Assembly (NCBI GenBank): GCA_008508345.1
Contig: QNGE01000285.1
Span: 24,111-88,110, forward strand
Direction: 5' to 3'
Source of the DNA: Paragonimus westermani
Lineage: Eukaryota; Platyhelminthes; Trematoda; Plagiorchiida; Troglotrematidae
Length of the DNA: 64,000 bases
This document shows, piece after piece, positions 40,741 through 55,292 of this stretch. A model generated the notes under the pieces. The model did no database searches and was not told where the DNA came from. It saw only the letters and a list, made by a program, of their open reading frames with translations. Position numbers and translations under genes: made by a program. Every line of letters starts with the position of its first letter. The stretch's first letter is position 1.

Positions 40741-43700
40741 ATTTGTACATGTCGATGTTCAAAAACCTTATCATTTGTTACTCTTCTGTCCCGTTACTTT
40801 AATATCAGAACACTGACTGGATCTCATTGACCAGTGACTGTCGGAAACCTGTTTAAACGTCCACTCAGTCGTACTTGTAGAGGTGTTTGCATACAAACTA
40901 CCATTCAGTATGCTTTTAATAGATGTCAATACATACTGTTATTTTGTTATATGTGGTAAAATACAGGCTACTTTCAGCCTGGTGAATTACTGTGTCAAAC
41001 TGTTTTCCTCCGTAACGAATGTAGTGCAGTATATATCGCTTAAGGGTGTTCCAGTGTTTTCGCTCATCCGAATCTCGCTGAAGCTAGAATACTTGCCTCA
41101 TATAGCAAATACCAGCCCTATCAAACTACTTAATGATAATAACGATACGTAACCGTAATTATTTCCAAGATATAATCAACAAATGAAACAGTTTTTGACG
41201 AATCACACCAAGCAATCAATACATAGGGTTCTCAGTTATTTTTCGTTTTCATTAAAGAAAAGTTAAAAAGCGGTTTTCAAAACCAATTTGTAACGTTTTT
41301 GTGTTGAATCCATTACACACATTTCGGAACTACACAATTGAACGTAGCAAGAGGCCTGTAATGTTACAAGGACACTACACATACAACATCAACAAAACAA
41401 GTAAGAAGCCACAATGTAGGCTTTTGTGCTCATGTTTTTATCTCACCACAGTACTCTATTGTTCACCTGAGTTTTATTTGAATTTCAACTCACAATTTAA
41501 ACGAGTGAAAAAATCGTTTGATGAAGTCCCGAACATAATGTGTCTGGATTCGTACTATTTAGGGTGCTGGGTATCCAGCGGAATAATAAGGAGAAGCATA
41601 TTTTTGAATAATGCAGAGGGCAAAAGAGTGACAAGTTCAGCTGACCTGTTACTGAACAACAACAGTGATTTTTCGATGAGTTAACATGGGACTCGGTCCA
41701 TCACGGCAGTAAAAATCTCACGTGAACTTGTGGTAACTTTGCGCTGGATCTCAGTTATAAACCTGGCTGAGCATATACCAGTGTAGGGAACAGAATGCAA
41801 AACCGCGACATGTAAGTAGTCCGGAAGGTTTACCAGCAATAACACAAATACAGTGCACAACGGTGGCACTGGCAGATTCAAAGAGCAGCTGCTTTAAGAG
41901 CCTTGCTTGAGAAGTATCTGTTGTGGATTGCTTGGTGAACACCATGTATGGAACGAGAGTGGGTTTGTAGCTGAGGACAAAAATGAAAGTTTTCTGTTCT
42001 CATTGAGGTACATCAAACGGCAGAACACTTATCGAGTGTGGACATCTTGTTCTAGTCTTTGATTCAAGTTGATCTAAAGCCCAGGTTTTCGTAATTTCAT
42101 CTCTTTTAAATCCGTTAATCTGATAATCCATCTGCCAGTTTTTAAAATGCCTGAAATTCATTTCGTTCGCCAGATAATTCCGAGAGACGTAGGGTGAGGT
42201 GAGATGATTCCTTGGGAAATGTTCGGATTTATAAGTTATCTTTTAAAAAATAAGACATCGTCTTTGAAGTGATTATACATCGGCAACTGTATCGGAATTT
42301 GTGTTCCGATGAATTACAGAGAAAGGTTCACTCTGTGCAAAGGGCACATTCATCAGCACATTCATTTGATGGATGAAGTGTTGGAATGTACGTATGCTTC
42401 AATTCCTTTCAGAGCTGCTTGTAAATTGACCACTTTTTCTCAGTTGGCCTGATTTGTAGCGTCCCGTAATCTTTAGTTTAGACAAGTTGGGTGTATCTTT
42501 CCAACTTTATGAATTTCAGGGATTCGCTGACGCTAAATATTATTTCACATTGTAAGTTTACATCAGATTAGACCTTGTCTAATCTCCGCTGTCGTAATAA
42601 TGTTCCACAGTCCGTCACCTAACCGAAGTCCCGCTTCTACACAACCAGTGAATTGGGGACACCACGATTTTTTGAGCAGGTTGTAATAGACCACGTTTCA
42701 CTCAACTGCGTCCGCCATTGTCAGAACTTTTGTAAGTGTAATCATATTCACAAAGCAATAGGGGGTCACGTGGGAATAAAACTGGTTAGGCCAACTTACG
42801 TTGTGTCTGAAATAATTAATCAAATCAAGTGGTCGTCACATATGGGTGAGTTTGGCGTTAATGGAGTCCATTTGTGTCTGGCGATATCGGTCATTACTTG
42901 CCTTAGAGAGAAGTGCGTTATCACTGAAATGAACTTGTGAGCACGTGATGTGAATAACGATGAATTCACCGCAACGCTGTCACTTATGGGAAGACACTTA
43001 AACACAGTCAGTGATTTTTGACAGTGTATGCTGCGCAACAGCCGAGCCGTGTCTGCCTCTTGTGTTTAGCAGCCTGTACCTTCAGAATCTGCAAGTGATT
43101 TTGAACGCAACACAACCATTAACAAAAAACTTCCTAGAGACCTCTGTGTTTTTTGCAAACGTGAATTAGATCCTCACTATCATAACGCAGGCCACCCGAG
43201 GTGATTGAAAGGTGGTGTATTACAGCTTACTCATACAGTTGTGTTATTCCTAGTTATTGATTGAAGATATGTTGATCGCAACGCTCAAGCATATGGACAA
43301 CATTCATATCACCTTCATTATTATGTGGACTTACCACACAATCCATAGTTACTGAGTTCGATTTTGCAAACATAACGCTTTTGTTTGTATCAATGGCAAC
43401 GTTTGTGTGAGGTGCATCACAGTTGCTGATGACAATTCTTCCCTGTAATGGAAAACCTAAATGAATTTTTGTTCGCCTAATGTAGACCAAGCTTCTTTTG
43501 ACTTCATCAGAAAATTTGTGAAAGAAAACTTGTTCAGTTCAGACTGCACGGAAAGTGTCCTATTTCGTAGAAATAGATCTGGTTACTGGTGCTCTAAGCT
43601 AAAGAACTATCTTACCTCAACTTTCAAACCTAGGAATTTTATGTATAAACTTTCTACCACAAAAACTGCGGAAGCCAGAAAGGTGATCCAATTCCCATGC

Positions 43701-44631
43701 ATTTGCAAGTTTTACAGTGTAACCCACTGGTAATACAAAATATTGTCTTCAGCATGCTGTTTCATAGCTTAACTAACTTGAATCTGTTAGATGGTTTCGA
43801 AGGCTTCGCCTACGGTCGTGCGCTTCTCATCACCATGTAGGCCGCATTTTGTAAGTTCCATATGTTTCGTGAAATCTTTGATCAGCTTAATAAAACGCTG
43901 CTGCGAATTGCAGCATACAAACATCGCTATGAAGTAATCAGAGGTTCGCTTACTGGAAAAAAGTGGTTTTCGTGCCAACAGATTACGTATTTTTTTTAAA
44001 GTTTATGAAGCCCAGTAGTTGTTTTTCCACGACAGCTGTCGCCGAATAAGTTTTCTCCTGAATGTGTGAAACGTCAAAGGTACCAGTTATTGATCACTAG
44101 ACTTAGTAAGCAGGAGCAGTTGAGTCAGAATTTAAATAGAAACAAAAAAATTTGGATGACTTGGTTTCGATTGTGCAGGTCCCGTTTCTTGTCACTTATC
44201 AGTGTTTTTCTGTTTCGGGGAGAAAATAGGTGCAGTTATCCAAACAGGTGACTGCATTAATTCTCGAAGTGTACAAACACTGTCGATAACACCAGTGGTG
44301 TATAAACTAAGTTGCTTGAAACGTTGTTCACCAACAGTTATTTGCTCATTTGCCAAAGTTTTTTAAATTTTACCCAAAGCAAATTCATAAGCTAATAGGT
44401 TCACGGATCGTTACATTAGGGAGTCAGTGAAAAATTGTGTTGGACAGTTTATAGATAAATAGAAAAAGTAGTTGGAACTAAATAAGAGACCAATTCAGTG
44501 GAGCTGCTGACTGCAATCAGTTTGGCCACGAACAGTGAAACACACCGAAACAACATCCAGTCAAACATGCACAGAAGGAATCTGGTAGTGGTTGTTGTAT
44601 GTGCTGATAAAGTGAAATTCTCGATTTCAGC
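40741..44631. other. No gene recognised
   Basis: The frame 41301-41684 (+, 127 codons), two overlapping minus frames at 41681-41945 and frames at 42653-42940 and 43461-43733 match nothing I know. The minus frames lie upstream of the Penelope-like RT on the same strand and could be its diverged N-terminal part, but no motif proves it. Confidence 0.35.
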
Positions 44632-47200
44632 CTATTCAGCCATGACTACAGAGTTCCAGCATGAGCAGATCTTAGCTGTGAAGCAGTTCTGTCTGCAGAG
44701 TAGCTTGCCTGTTTCCTTATTCGGGTTTTGCGAGTGACCTCTCAAACGCTGGTCCATATTTAGTGGGAGGATTTGTGTCAGTGGATGACATGAAATGTGG
44801 AATACTTTGTAGATAAAAATGAGGACTCTCTTGAGGTGTCTGTAATTCACTGAGGATTGACTCAATGCTGGCAGTCTTTGCGAGTAGGGATTGTTCTGAG
44901 TCTCGTAGTTTCTCTAGTAACTCCTCTCCGGACGCTTCCGATAAATACCAAATCTTTCCCTAGGTAAGGACAACAGGCCTGTATTTTCGTTCTAAGGTAT
45001 GGGCGAATCATAGCGGTGAACACATTGGGATGTTCCACAGGGTCTTCCTAGAAAGTCCACGGTCATTTGTGTCTTTTCAACCATGGCAGCACAGTCTGTA
45101 GACAAACTCAAACTGTCTGCCATTATGGTCCCTAGGTCTAGTTCACACGCTGACATGAACAGCTTTGTGTTGCCAAGGTAATAATCAGTACAATTCAGAT
45201 GCTGAACGCGTAGGGTTTCACACTCGTTGATAGTGGACGGCAATGTGTTTTCTATGAAGTACTAATTTAGGCGATTCATATCTTCGATGCACTCCAAAAC
45301 TCACCAGAGCTTGGTGTCGTCGACGTAGATTTGTACCAGCAATTTGACTATACCGGATAGTTCAAGGACAAAAGTAATGGGTAATGGGGGTCTTAAGATG
45401 GATCCTTGTAGAATGTTGTTTTTGGCTGGGAACCACTGTGATAGCTGCCTATTCACTTCGATATTGAACCTATGTTCAGTAAGATAATCCTCTGGCCGGA
45501 TGATTAAACTGTCATTGAGGCCATTGCTATTGGGTTTCCGCAACAAGATGGAATGCTCATACCTGGCCAACGCCTTGGAAAAGGCAAAATATACCACGCT
45601 TACGGTCAGCCCTGCATCTGCGGCCTTTGTTCAGTCATCACCAGCAATCCGCACGTTTCTGAGGCATGAGAATCCCTTAAGAAAGCAACATTAGTCCTTG
45701 GTGATGACTTTGAGGTTTTCACCCTCCAACCCGAAGAGAATCATTTAGTCAGCCTTCCATTATTACAGAATCCACAGAAAGCATCGCTATTGGCTGGTAA
45801 TCTGCTGGTTCCTCTATACAACCGCCTTTTAAGAGAGTTATAACTGTGAACTGTTTCTAGCCTTTTGCTGAAGAGCCTGTGACGCAGCCCTCCAAGATGA
45901 CAGGCTTATCAATTCTGAACCGGTAAGTTTTTGGTTGGTAGGTTCCCTAACTTAACTTTGACTTGTAACGCTGAGATCTGAAGTAACCAATCTAAGTTGC
46001 CACCTGTGCACTGAAAAGTCGTTCGTGGTTTCCTGTTATGTACACTTACGTACTGCTCACCTAAAGTGTTGGCCGCCTCTGCATCTCTACTGGTAAATCC
46101 ACCAGAAGTTTACCGTTGCAAAATGCCAACACTATTGTTCGTGGGTGTTGCGAATTTGCCGTAGAACAGCGCGCAATTCACAATCAGCCGTTCAACAAGA
46201 CCGCGTTGATATGAAAATCGACCCTTTCTAATGGTAACTGTAGAATGTTTGCTCCAGTTGACGTACTCAATAGACGGAAGTTCAGTCTGTTCTAGTCGAT
46301 ATCTTTTTCAATGTGAGTATTTCAATGTTATCACATGATTAGTCCTACCCCGTAGGCGTCTAGGCTTTTTACTAGGTCGGAAAAACTTTAAGGGACACGG
46401 TCACCAACGGCATTGGAGACCTCCTCAACAGTGAGCTTCCAGTAATCATCCAGGCTGAGTATGGTGAAGGAGTCTGGTTATTCAACCTTGTCAAGCTGTG
46501 CCTGCATTCTCGCAAAATTTGTCTTGTGATAGGTCTTTAGACCTGTATTTTGGGGAATGTATCGTCCAGTTTCGTGTAGATAGCTGGATTCAGTTGTCTC
46601 ATGTTCACTTTGACCGAGCATAGCCGTGGCATTTGGATTGCTTAGTATGTGACTAAGACAGGGTAGCGATTGACCAACCAGCCACCCCGTATGGCCCTGG
46701 ACATATCGGAATAGTCTAGCTTGGATCTTCGGCTAAGGGAGCCATCGCAGTATTGACTAACTGGTTCCTGGAATCTAGCTTCGGGTGACTAAAATCCTCT
46801 GTTATCAACGTTTGTGCGTAAACTAAAGATGGTATTCTACGTAGACCGTTTTGCACGGCCGCGTTAGCATCCTTATGCTCAGAAAGCTATCTGGAAATTA
46901 AACCAATCAGACGAATACAATTCTGATCAGTTACCTATTTGTCAAAATGATCCTGGGATGTTCGGTAGCACCCTCTTACGAATGCTTGCGGTCTCTATGT
47001 GTGATCCGAACGTAGAGCTACTCCACCATCTTTACCAACTTTCCTATCACTGCGGATCACTGTCCTGCTTGGGATAGAAAGTTCGCCATAATGCACTTCT
47101 TCTATGCACCATGTCTCTGTGGTGTTTACTGCAAGTGGCTTTTGCTGAGGCTAGTAACAGCTTTCCTTTGTGAGGAGAACTGAGGACTTGTAGTTTAACA
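44632..47200 (-). mobile_element. CR1-type LINE, endonuclease plus reverse transcriptase, nearly full second ORF but broken
   Basis: Minus-strand order from high to low coordinates: TETWCIEEV and ELSIPS, then RSDRKVGKDGGVALRS (about 47130-46990), the start of an APE-type endonuclease; TEDFSHPKLD (about 46800), matching the GDFNHP block; DDYWKLTVEEVSNAVG (about 46450-46400). The RT follows at 45597-45301: FSKALARYEHSILLRKP, then QGSILRPPLP and YVDDTKLW. Then LDLGTIMADSLSLSTDCAAM (about 45150) and finally LSQSSVNYRHLKRVLIFIYK, HPLTQILPLN, RGHSQNPNK and FTAKICSCWNSVV (44865-44632), the usual CR1-clade C-terminus. The catalytic YVDD survives, but DFSK has lost its Asp region and several stops and frameshifts divide the frame. 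An ORF1 upstream and the 3' repeat tail were not recognised. Each domain is in the established order. Confidence 0.87.
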
Positions 47201-50200
47201 AGTGAACTTTGTGACCCAGTAAACTGACCGTTATTTTTAAACGATTTTGTAGAAGCATGACACAGAAACTATCATCGACACAGCTGTGAGTTCGTTTAAA
47301 AAAGGCATGATGAAGCTGGGTAAACGGACGTCAGCAATTAGTTAACATGAGTTCTACGCAGACAGTTGCCAGAATCAACCTTTAGAAATACAGTAGTTTG
47401 CGTGCCACCGGTTACCTGAATAGTATACTTTGTTGTAAGCCGAACAGACTTACAGAATGGTGGTCCGTCTATGTTGCGACACAATTAATCAGGGAAGTTG
47501 TGGACATTTCTAACAGATTGTACAAACTTAATCCAAGACAATGCAATAAAATTAAGTTAATCAAAAATGAAATAAGTATGAGACATGAACCTCGGACTAC
47601 ACTTTTAACTGGTTGGGTTAAGTTCATCAAAGAAATTTTTTGGAATGACTTCAGTTCTTAAGCTGCTTACACGAAGAGGAATTTGACATAAGACAATCCC
47701 ATACAGTGATTTTGCTAGAATTTGGCTGTTCAAACAATACGGTTTGTCCGCAGGAACCCACATACGCTTACTGGAATGGTTGTATTCTTTCATTACCTCC
47801 AGAACGTGATGTTAGATAATTGTAAACTACTGTTTACATTCATGCGGTGGAAAGATCCGCGAACTATCAATCTGGAGAGATGAACCCATTCTGATTGTGA
47901 TAAAAGGTGCTACTGTCAAGCTAGTCAAATTCAAGTAGTTCTCCTGGAAGCATTTGCACAAACCAATACACCGTTAAACTGAAAACGATCTCTTTTCTCA
48001 TTCAAGCTGATTATACTGAAGTATTGAGGAGAGCAATTCCGTTGAAGTGAGGCTGATAGCCTAAACGGCCCCGAATAGTTACAGTCAAACAGTTTACTCA
48101 ATTCGACTTCAAGAATTGGAAGTCAGTAGCGGTGTGATTTACTGAGGACCAAGCATTAGATGTCTGTTCGCGTATAAGAGGCTTAGCCTTCTGTTGGTGC
48201 ACTCAGACAGTGGGTTAGCATCCTTCCAAATTGTTTTTGAGTAACGTTCACTATGGGAAACATTTTAAGGTGAAAAGCAAACCCTTTCTTTTTCCTTGTT
48301 GACTTTCTCTAGATTGGACCTCTAACGACCTACTGTACCCATAGTTTTGTTCTAGATGTGGTCGTTTTTGTGGACTTGAAGGTAATTGTGAATTCGTTAC
48401 AACTTGAGATGCGAGAAATGATTCGAGGTAATACAAACTGATTGTGCTTCGTTCACGCTGTTTTGGATGTATGTTCACGTTTTTTGGCTGATTTTGTCGA
48501 TTGAAATTTGGATTGAAAGTAACACGCTTGTGCGTGCATGAGTTTTATATAGGCCTTAGAGGGAAAATCATCTTGCAATAAGGATCACAAATTCGCGCAC
48601 ACTCGAAGACACAACTGGAGGAAAGTGGGTTTGCAGTGTACGGGTTTGTTCATTTCATTTCTGAGCATTGTAACTGCTAAAGTTCAGCAACCTTCAAAAC
48701 ACCACGACAGTATGTATCTGTTTTTGTTCATTTTCCCATCTTGAGATGGGACTTCAAGTCTGTGAATTTAAAAAGCGTATTGCTCCCGATGAAGGTGTTT
48801 TTAGAACTAAATTTTTGCTGGGGAGTTTGTCGTCAAGTTAAATTTTATGACTAGGCCAGTTTTGGAATTTTTGCTGCGTTAAGGGTTGTGTAGGAGGACA
48901 CTCAGTGAGTGAGAGAGTATCCCTGGGTTTTGATAGTAACTGCGACATGTGTAACAACTTCGAGATTTGTATAATTTTATGTCCATCATTTAAGTTCCGT
49001 TGCACAATTTTTCGTTAACTATTTAGAAGCGTCATGTTTTCTGCGCATCTTGGGTTTCCGCTCAACTTTATATTTTCCAGTGGATCTAACAACTACGTTT
49101 GTTGCCATAGCACTTCATGATTTCTCTGCGTGCGCGAACAGAATTACTCTAGTACGGTTGCAAACACGCAGGCGCCCATATTTCTGCAACAGATATTATT
49201 TTCAGAATACCGACCACTGTTGAATCTACGAATTCCCAAACTTTGTTCGCGGTACAATACATCGATTACATATTTTTGGGTTGAAGAATTTCCTGCTGCA
49301 CCAACACATGCTAACCCAAAATTGTCTGTTGACCAAATGAACAGTGAATACTGAAATAGAACATTCAAGTGTTGTCCTCATCATTTATGTGTAGTCCATT
49401 GCTCAAAATATTATCCGGTAAAAATGATGACAAATAGTAAACTACGACGCAGATATGACATGTTTATGCAAACATTTTCGTGAACTTTTTGGGCCCAGTT
49501 TATTCAGCTTAAGAGATACTTCAGGGTTTTGAACAAGCCTTTTCATCTGTTGTGACAGTCATCCATTACTGACCAATTAGCCTTCAAAAACAATTAAATC
49601 ACAATATGATACGTTACGAAAAAAGTGGGAATTTTGATATTCAACAACATCAGGAGAAGTTGCGGTTTAGAACAGAGTAACGTCTGCGACCTCCCGACTT
49701 CTTGGAAAGCTATCCAGAAGCCCCACATCACCCACAGCATATGGTAAACAAAACACATAGAACAGTACAAAATTAGAACACAGTAGAAACATTATCCGAC
49801 TTCAGTGATACTTGTACTGTTTACTGTTCCACAGAAAACTTCGGTGTGATGTAAATAAATCTGCAAATAGATTTGTTTGTGGAATTTCATATCCCAATTC
49901 CTGCATTTTTATCTTACATGAGGCATAAGAAACATTTTTGTGAAGTATCTAAAAAACAGTTTACAAACAGCGCAACATCGTTCACAAAGGAAATTTCATC
50001 CGGTTTATTCAGAAGTGACCAATGCATACTAATTTGTTGAAGGAAGCGCTACATAATCTGACGAGTTAAATACTACTGTCCAAAAAGAATGAAAATCAGC
50101 TTGGTTTATCAGAATTTCTAGACCAGTGCATTCCACAATTGTTTATTTAAAAATTTGCTATATTTGTAGCATAGTGCTCCGAAGACAATGGTTATTCGTC

Positions 50201-52362
50201 GATTTCCGGTCGTAAGGCCGTCGGAGACTGCAGGGTCATTAATGACAGACTGGTAACGTTAAGCTGAAGAGACGACAAGTTTAATTAGCCAACTGCATGA
50301 ATGAAAGCATCCGAACGGGTCAACTCAATCACAGGTTACAAAGTAAGTTCTGTCATAATGGCCACTTCTACAAGATAATTAGCTACTTTTGCGGAGAGTT
50401 TTCCGCTCGAACTTTTATGGATCGGAAATAAACAAATAAATAATATGTAGTATTATGGAAAAGTTTGACAGATTGTTTAGCCGTACTTAAAGCTTGAGGA
50501 TAATATGGTATACTCTACGCCCTGTACATTGACATACGATAAAAGCGCTGGATAGACAAGTACCTCGTAGAAAAATGTTTGACGTACATCTAAAAGGAAC
50601 TGAGTATCGTTAAGTTCGTAAGTTTTTATTTAGAAAGATGGTAAAAATCAATCCACCGGTCCAAAAGTGTGAAGTTTAACATCAAAGGAAGGAAGTTCAA
50701 ATAAGAGGCAAGTCAAAACAAGTCTATTGCCCACTAAGAATGGACGTATTTGTCGTAATCCGAAAAGTTAGCATTTAATTGAAGTTTGAGAAGTTTTTCG
50801 ACGGTGTTAACGATAGTGTACTTTATAATCAAAACATTGAGTCTAACTATTGTTTTAAATGTACATTTAGATGCGCAAAACTTGCTCTCAAAATTTTTGT
50901 ATTTCACGTTCCGGGGATATTTAGATAACAAGCGTTTCATTCTGTGGGTTTTTTATGGTGTTCGTCAACTCTTGAGATTGTAACTTCGTTATCGCTGGAC
51001 AGTTCTATACGTCAGTTACACAGCACCAAGTATAGTTGTATACTGTTTTATGATCTTTACACTCCAAAAAACCCGTGTTTACATTATTCATTTTCCAGAA
51101 TACCAACATAAGTACGTCTTGGTAGAAGTCATACTGAAAACTTGTTGCTAAGTTGGCGATTTAAACAAGAAGCTGCACGATCCAGCAGAACAGAGGTATC
51201 CTTGTCTCAGCCTTCACGGTATATCAATGTTTGGACTGATGAATCACGGTGCAGACTTAGTGGCTTTTCAACTGAAGAAAGATGATGGCTTCTTAGTTGG
51301 TTAGTCTACAGTTCGCTGCCTGATTTCAATCATGGTCAAATTTTTCACCTATTCACTCTCTGTCAAATATTTTTGAAAGAACCATCGAACCACCTCCTCT
51401 GGCCAGTATTGTCTCTGTTAAATGATGTCTGTGGTCTCCGGTTAATCAGTAGTATTCTCAACACATGTGATGAAATGTCTTTTTACTGTGACTACTGATA
51501 GTACAGGGCCCATTTTTGAACTTTTAATGAACAATAACCATCTCACACGAAGTTGTGAAAATTTAATCGAAATTGTAACTTAAATTTTAAGGTGCCGGTT
51601 TTACTTTGATTATCAACCATTTCATTGCCTCAGCTTATAACTAGTTCTTTTGGACACTACGACAATCCATGCATACTCTTAGTGAAACGGAAGTAAACAA
51701 TACAACTTTTGATCTTTACAGAACGTCGAAAACGAGCTGACTTCACGCTTCTGGCTCAAATGAGAGACGAATGGTTTCCCTCATGGTAGAATGGAATTCA
51801 TGACAAAACCATAAGACGACTCCATATTTCATCTTCAAACCACTTCAGCACGTCTATCAGTAGGTGTTGATCGATTGTAACGCATATGTGGAATATTGCT
51901 ATGATTGCACATCGCAACAGCTCAGTCCAATGAACACCTGTTTGTCCCTAACGAAGTGGTAGAGAATGTTCGAAAACTAACCGTGATAAGGATGTAAGAC
52001 TGTCTGGTGGACATATTAGTTTTTCTTCTAACCACGCATGCATATGAAGCGCGAATCGATTGTATATTGAATTGGCGCGGTTATCAGTCCTATGTGTTTG
52101 ACAGAGTTCACTTAAAGCTTAGCAATTTCGTTTCATTCTATCGTCATATCAAGTTGATTATCCTTAGAACAGCATTCAGATGAATTATATCTTGTTAAAG
52201 ATATCTCCAAAATAACGAGGCTATGCGTTTTTCGAAAGTCGAATTACTCTGAAGGGCTGGGGAAACATCATACGCTTCTATTTTCCTGGTCACCACTTTA
52301 CTGGTGCAAATTGTTTCCACATTAGACAAAAGCTAACTTACTCTGCTCTCAAGTGATATCGT
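47201..52362. other. No gene recognised
   Basis: AT-rich, with only short frames (for example 47398-47661, 48251-48478 minus and 49130-49354) and no known domain. Part of it may be a diverged 5' end of the CR1-type LINE (near 47.2-47.5 kb) or a BEL/Pao integrase region (51.7-52.3 kb), but I could not read either. Confidence 0.4.
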
Positions 52363-52620
52363 TTAATGTCTTGTAGACACAAAAGTTGAATCATTTCTTA
52401 AATTTCTTTTACTAACGCACCAAAGTCTATGGGTGACTTGTTTTGTGGCTACAACAGTTGTACTATGATCTATCCAAAGTTCTATCATATATTCTGTTAT
52501 ATCCAAGCATACGTAGATTGTTCCTATCGTGTTTGCCACTCGCATATAAACTATGTCTGAATATTTGAGCCTTGGAATTCCAAACTCGGATCTTGTCAAA
52601 GTAATATGTCAGATCTCATG
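52363..52620 (-). mobile_element. BEL/Pao-type LTR retrotransposon fragment (RNase H region)
   Basis: The minus-strand frame 52599-52363 reads TRSEFGIPRLKYSDIVYMRV, then ANTIG, ELWIDHSTTVVA and VTHRLWCVSKRNLRND. This parallels the BEL/Pao region after the RT: SIPRLEL, a run of residues with VA-TI, FWTDSTTVL-W and F-NR-EI. WTDS has become WIDH, so the RNase H Asp/Ser context is altered. No RT, integrase or LTR could be joined to it. Function is lost. Confidence 0.6.
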
Positions 52621-55292
52621 GCTTTCGGGCAACTATGTACTGCCAACTTTAATGGCCTACTTCTATCTCTAAACATCCATTATTTTGAATAACACTGCCG
52701 ATGCGAACAGACTACTTCCAGTCACGGTGCACTTTCAGTATACAAGAGAGACTAATTTTTCTATTGAAAATCTGAAGGTAATCAATAACTTAACAGCGAA
52801 ATCTGATTGTAGTTCTGAATACACGCGTTTTCGTCACTCACTGTTGTAACACAGCGTTTCTAGGATTACAAAGATAACATTTCTGCTGCGTAATAAACTC
52901 AAGCTGAAAAAGAGGTTCAATTGTTTGATTTCATTTTCCTCACTCTGAATAATTCAGGAGGCCACGAATATTAATAAGAACCATTGTCGAACAGTGAACA
53001 CTGGATATCACTAGACAACGGTGTAGACGTTACCCACAGTCTGCGTCTTAAGTCTACTTCATTCAGTGCTGCCTACAATTTCCAGGAAGCCTGCATTAGT
53101 AGGACACAATTACTTCATATTCAAAGGGATGCATGTTATCATGAGACATTAACAGCACAGAGAATAGATGATCGGCTTTCTATGCGGTGTCGTATTTTCG
53201 GTTATTTTGTGTCTGAATTTTCCTACAAACACTAGTTGAGATCCCCTTTGGCCAGTTTCTATTGCCTACACTATAGAGAATCTACGCAAAGCACTCAAAA
53301 CTCTGTCGACCCACACAGTAACACTGTGATATTAACTGTATTCAAGTACAAGTCCCTTCATACGTAACTATTAATGTTCAGTTTTTGAATCCAAGAGTCA
53401 ATTTTTGTTTACAACTTTAGTATTTTGTCAGTAATCTCAGTTTAATTATCCTCATTTGAAACATTTTCTAACAACAGTAACACCCGCATTTCCACGCAAT
53501 AATTACCTTGTTCTTGTGCGCATGTGCACCCAGCTGTATAGTACATTGAAATATATGGTTCAGAAGTGTATATAATTTACCTTAAAATGTGCAGTGGCAA
53601 ACGTGACACATCGTCCATATAACTCAGTCTTAGTTAACATGAATCCGATCATACGATACTCCCCACTGGAACAGAGGATTGACGATATAGATGTTTTCAC
53701 ATATGGCTGTTCAAGTGTTTGGCTGTGGCCTTAGCAATAATCGCCTTAAACCTGTTAGCCTAACTCTCACGCAGAATAATAATCAACCAAGCCCATGGAA
53801 ACCAGTAAGCACCACTTGAAGATAAGGAAAGCGAAAGTAACAGTTACGCAAATAGAAAACAACCACGACGAACACTGGGCCCAAGTCAGGTGTAGAAAAG
53901 CCTCTCTAGACGAAGGAAGATGAATGGAGCAATAGCCACATTTAACAAATGACGATGGAATAGGGCTGGAATTAACGAGCAGGAAATCCACAGCTTCACG
54001 GTTTACTGAATCGCAATCTTTGAAGGTCTTTGACAATAGCCAACCTGCGAGAATGACACCAAACTACGGAAAAATTTGTCGTTCCAGTGTTCTAACCTGG
54101 AATTATAAAATCAATCCGCTGTCTGGAAGAAACTCAACAATTTCCCACCTTTCTTCGCCTACTGATGTAGTCGATCCCAGAACGAAGTCTTCTTCATCAG
54201 CTCTTGAAAACTGAACAAGTCACTCCAATTGAACTCCATCAAAGTAAGATCACTGGCGTAGACCTAAATCAGCCGGCGCCATTTCACTTTTGTTCGATTG
54301 CTGTTTGTTTGACCACCAGGAAAAGTCCTCGTAAAACCGTATTCAATCGTTGTGCCACTTTTTACAGCAGCAAGTGGGCTTCTTGAATTGGAAGTCCATA
54401 ACTGAAACGATGGCCAATCTTCGTAGCTTATTCAGACATTAGACCTAGAACTCTACTGGCGGATGTTTTGACTTATGAGGGTTTTTATCGTGTGTTCAAC
54501 AATTTCTTAATGAGGATAGTTACGTCCAACTTTTTACTCATAGTTACAGTCAGTTATTTGCCTGCTGTCTGTAGGGATGGCAAATCTTATCTTGAGAATC
54601 GTGACTTGTTTTCAGAAGAGGCTGCCTTCTCTTATACTCAGGACAGCCCTGGATGAACCTCACGCGTTCACTTCGGACTTTCGCTTTGCCCTCAGTAAAC
54701 CTAGTGGCCAACTGGACCAACCTGTATCTGCCTACTTAATGATCTTATCGGCCTTCTTGAGGTGGGCGGAGACAGTATATATATTATATATAAAGTGTGC
54801 TCAAAACAGACCTGACCATTAGTCATCCTGAGCCTCACCACATCCGTACAAGTGGAGGAAGAGAGAAATATCCCCACCCCGGAGAACCGACCCAGAGAAG
54901 TAAGTGGAATTCCATAGCATCTGATTCCGTTGGAAAAACGTTTCAGGTATGCTATTCAAGTAGACGGAAATTTCGTAAAACCCGTGACTGTGGATTTGTC
55001 AAAATGTCTTTGGGAGAATAACAATATTCTGCTGAAACTTTAGCAAGGTATAGAAAAACTCGTAGATTCACCTATTACCAAGTTTAACATATTAACCCTG
55101 CTCCATCATCTTCTGTAGGATGAAACCCGAATCCGGGTGACGACGCAAAATGCTGATGTGATACCAGACAGGAAATTTCATGACACGTTTTGTTCGTGTT
55201 TGGTTAGGCATCCTTTCACAAGTGGTCCATGAAGCATTTTCATGGAAATTAAATACGAAGTTTTTGAACGATTGAACTACCACATATCCTAG
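52621..55292. other. No gene recognised
   Basis: Includes a TA-rich run at 54776-54792. The minus frame 53767-54036 has a Cys pair (KCGYC) and the + frames 54577-54822 and 54797-55021 are longer than average, but none shows a family I can name. The minus frame 55092-55283 is also unassigned. Confidence 0.35.

Noticed and set aside
53767..54036. Minus frame with a KCGYC pair, considered as a second exon of the polymerase-like gene
   Set aside because: Only one Cys pair, no flanking polymerase motif, and no clear pair of splice sites.
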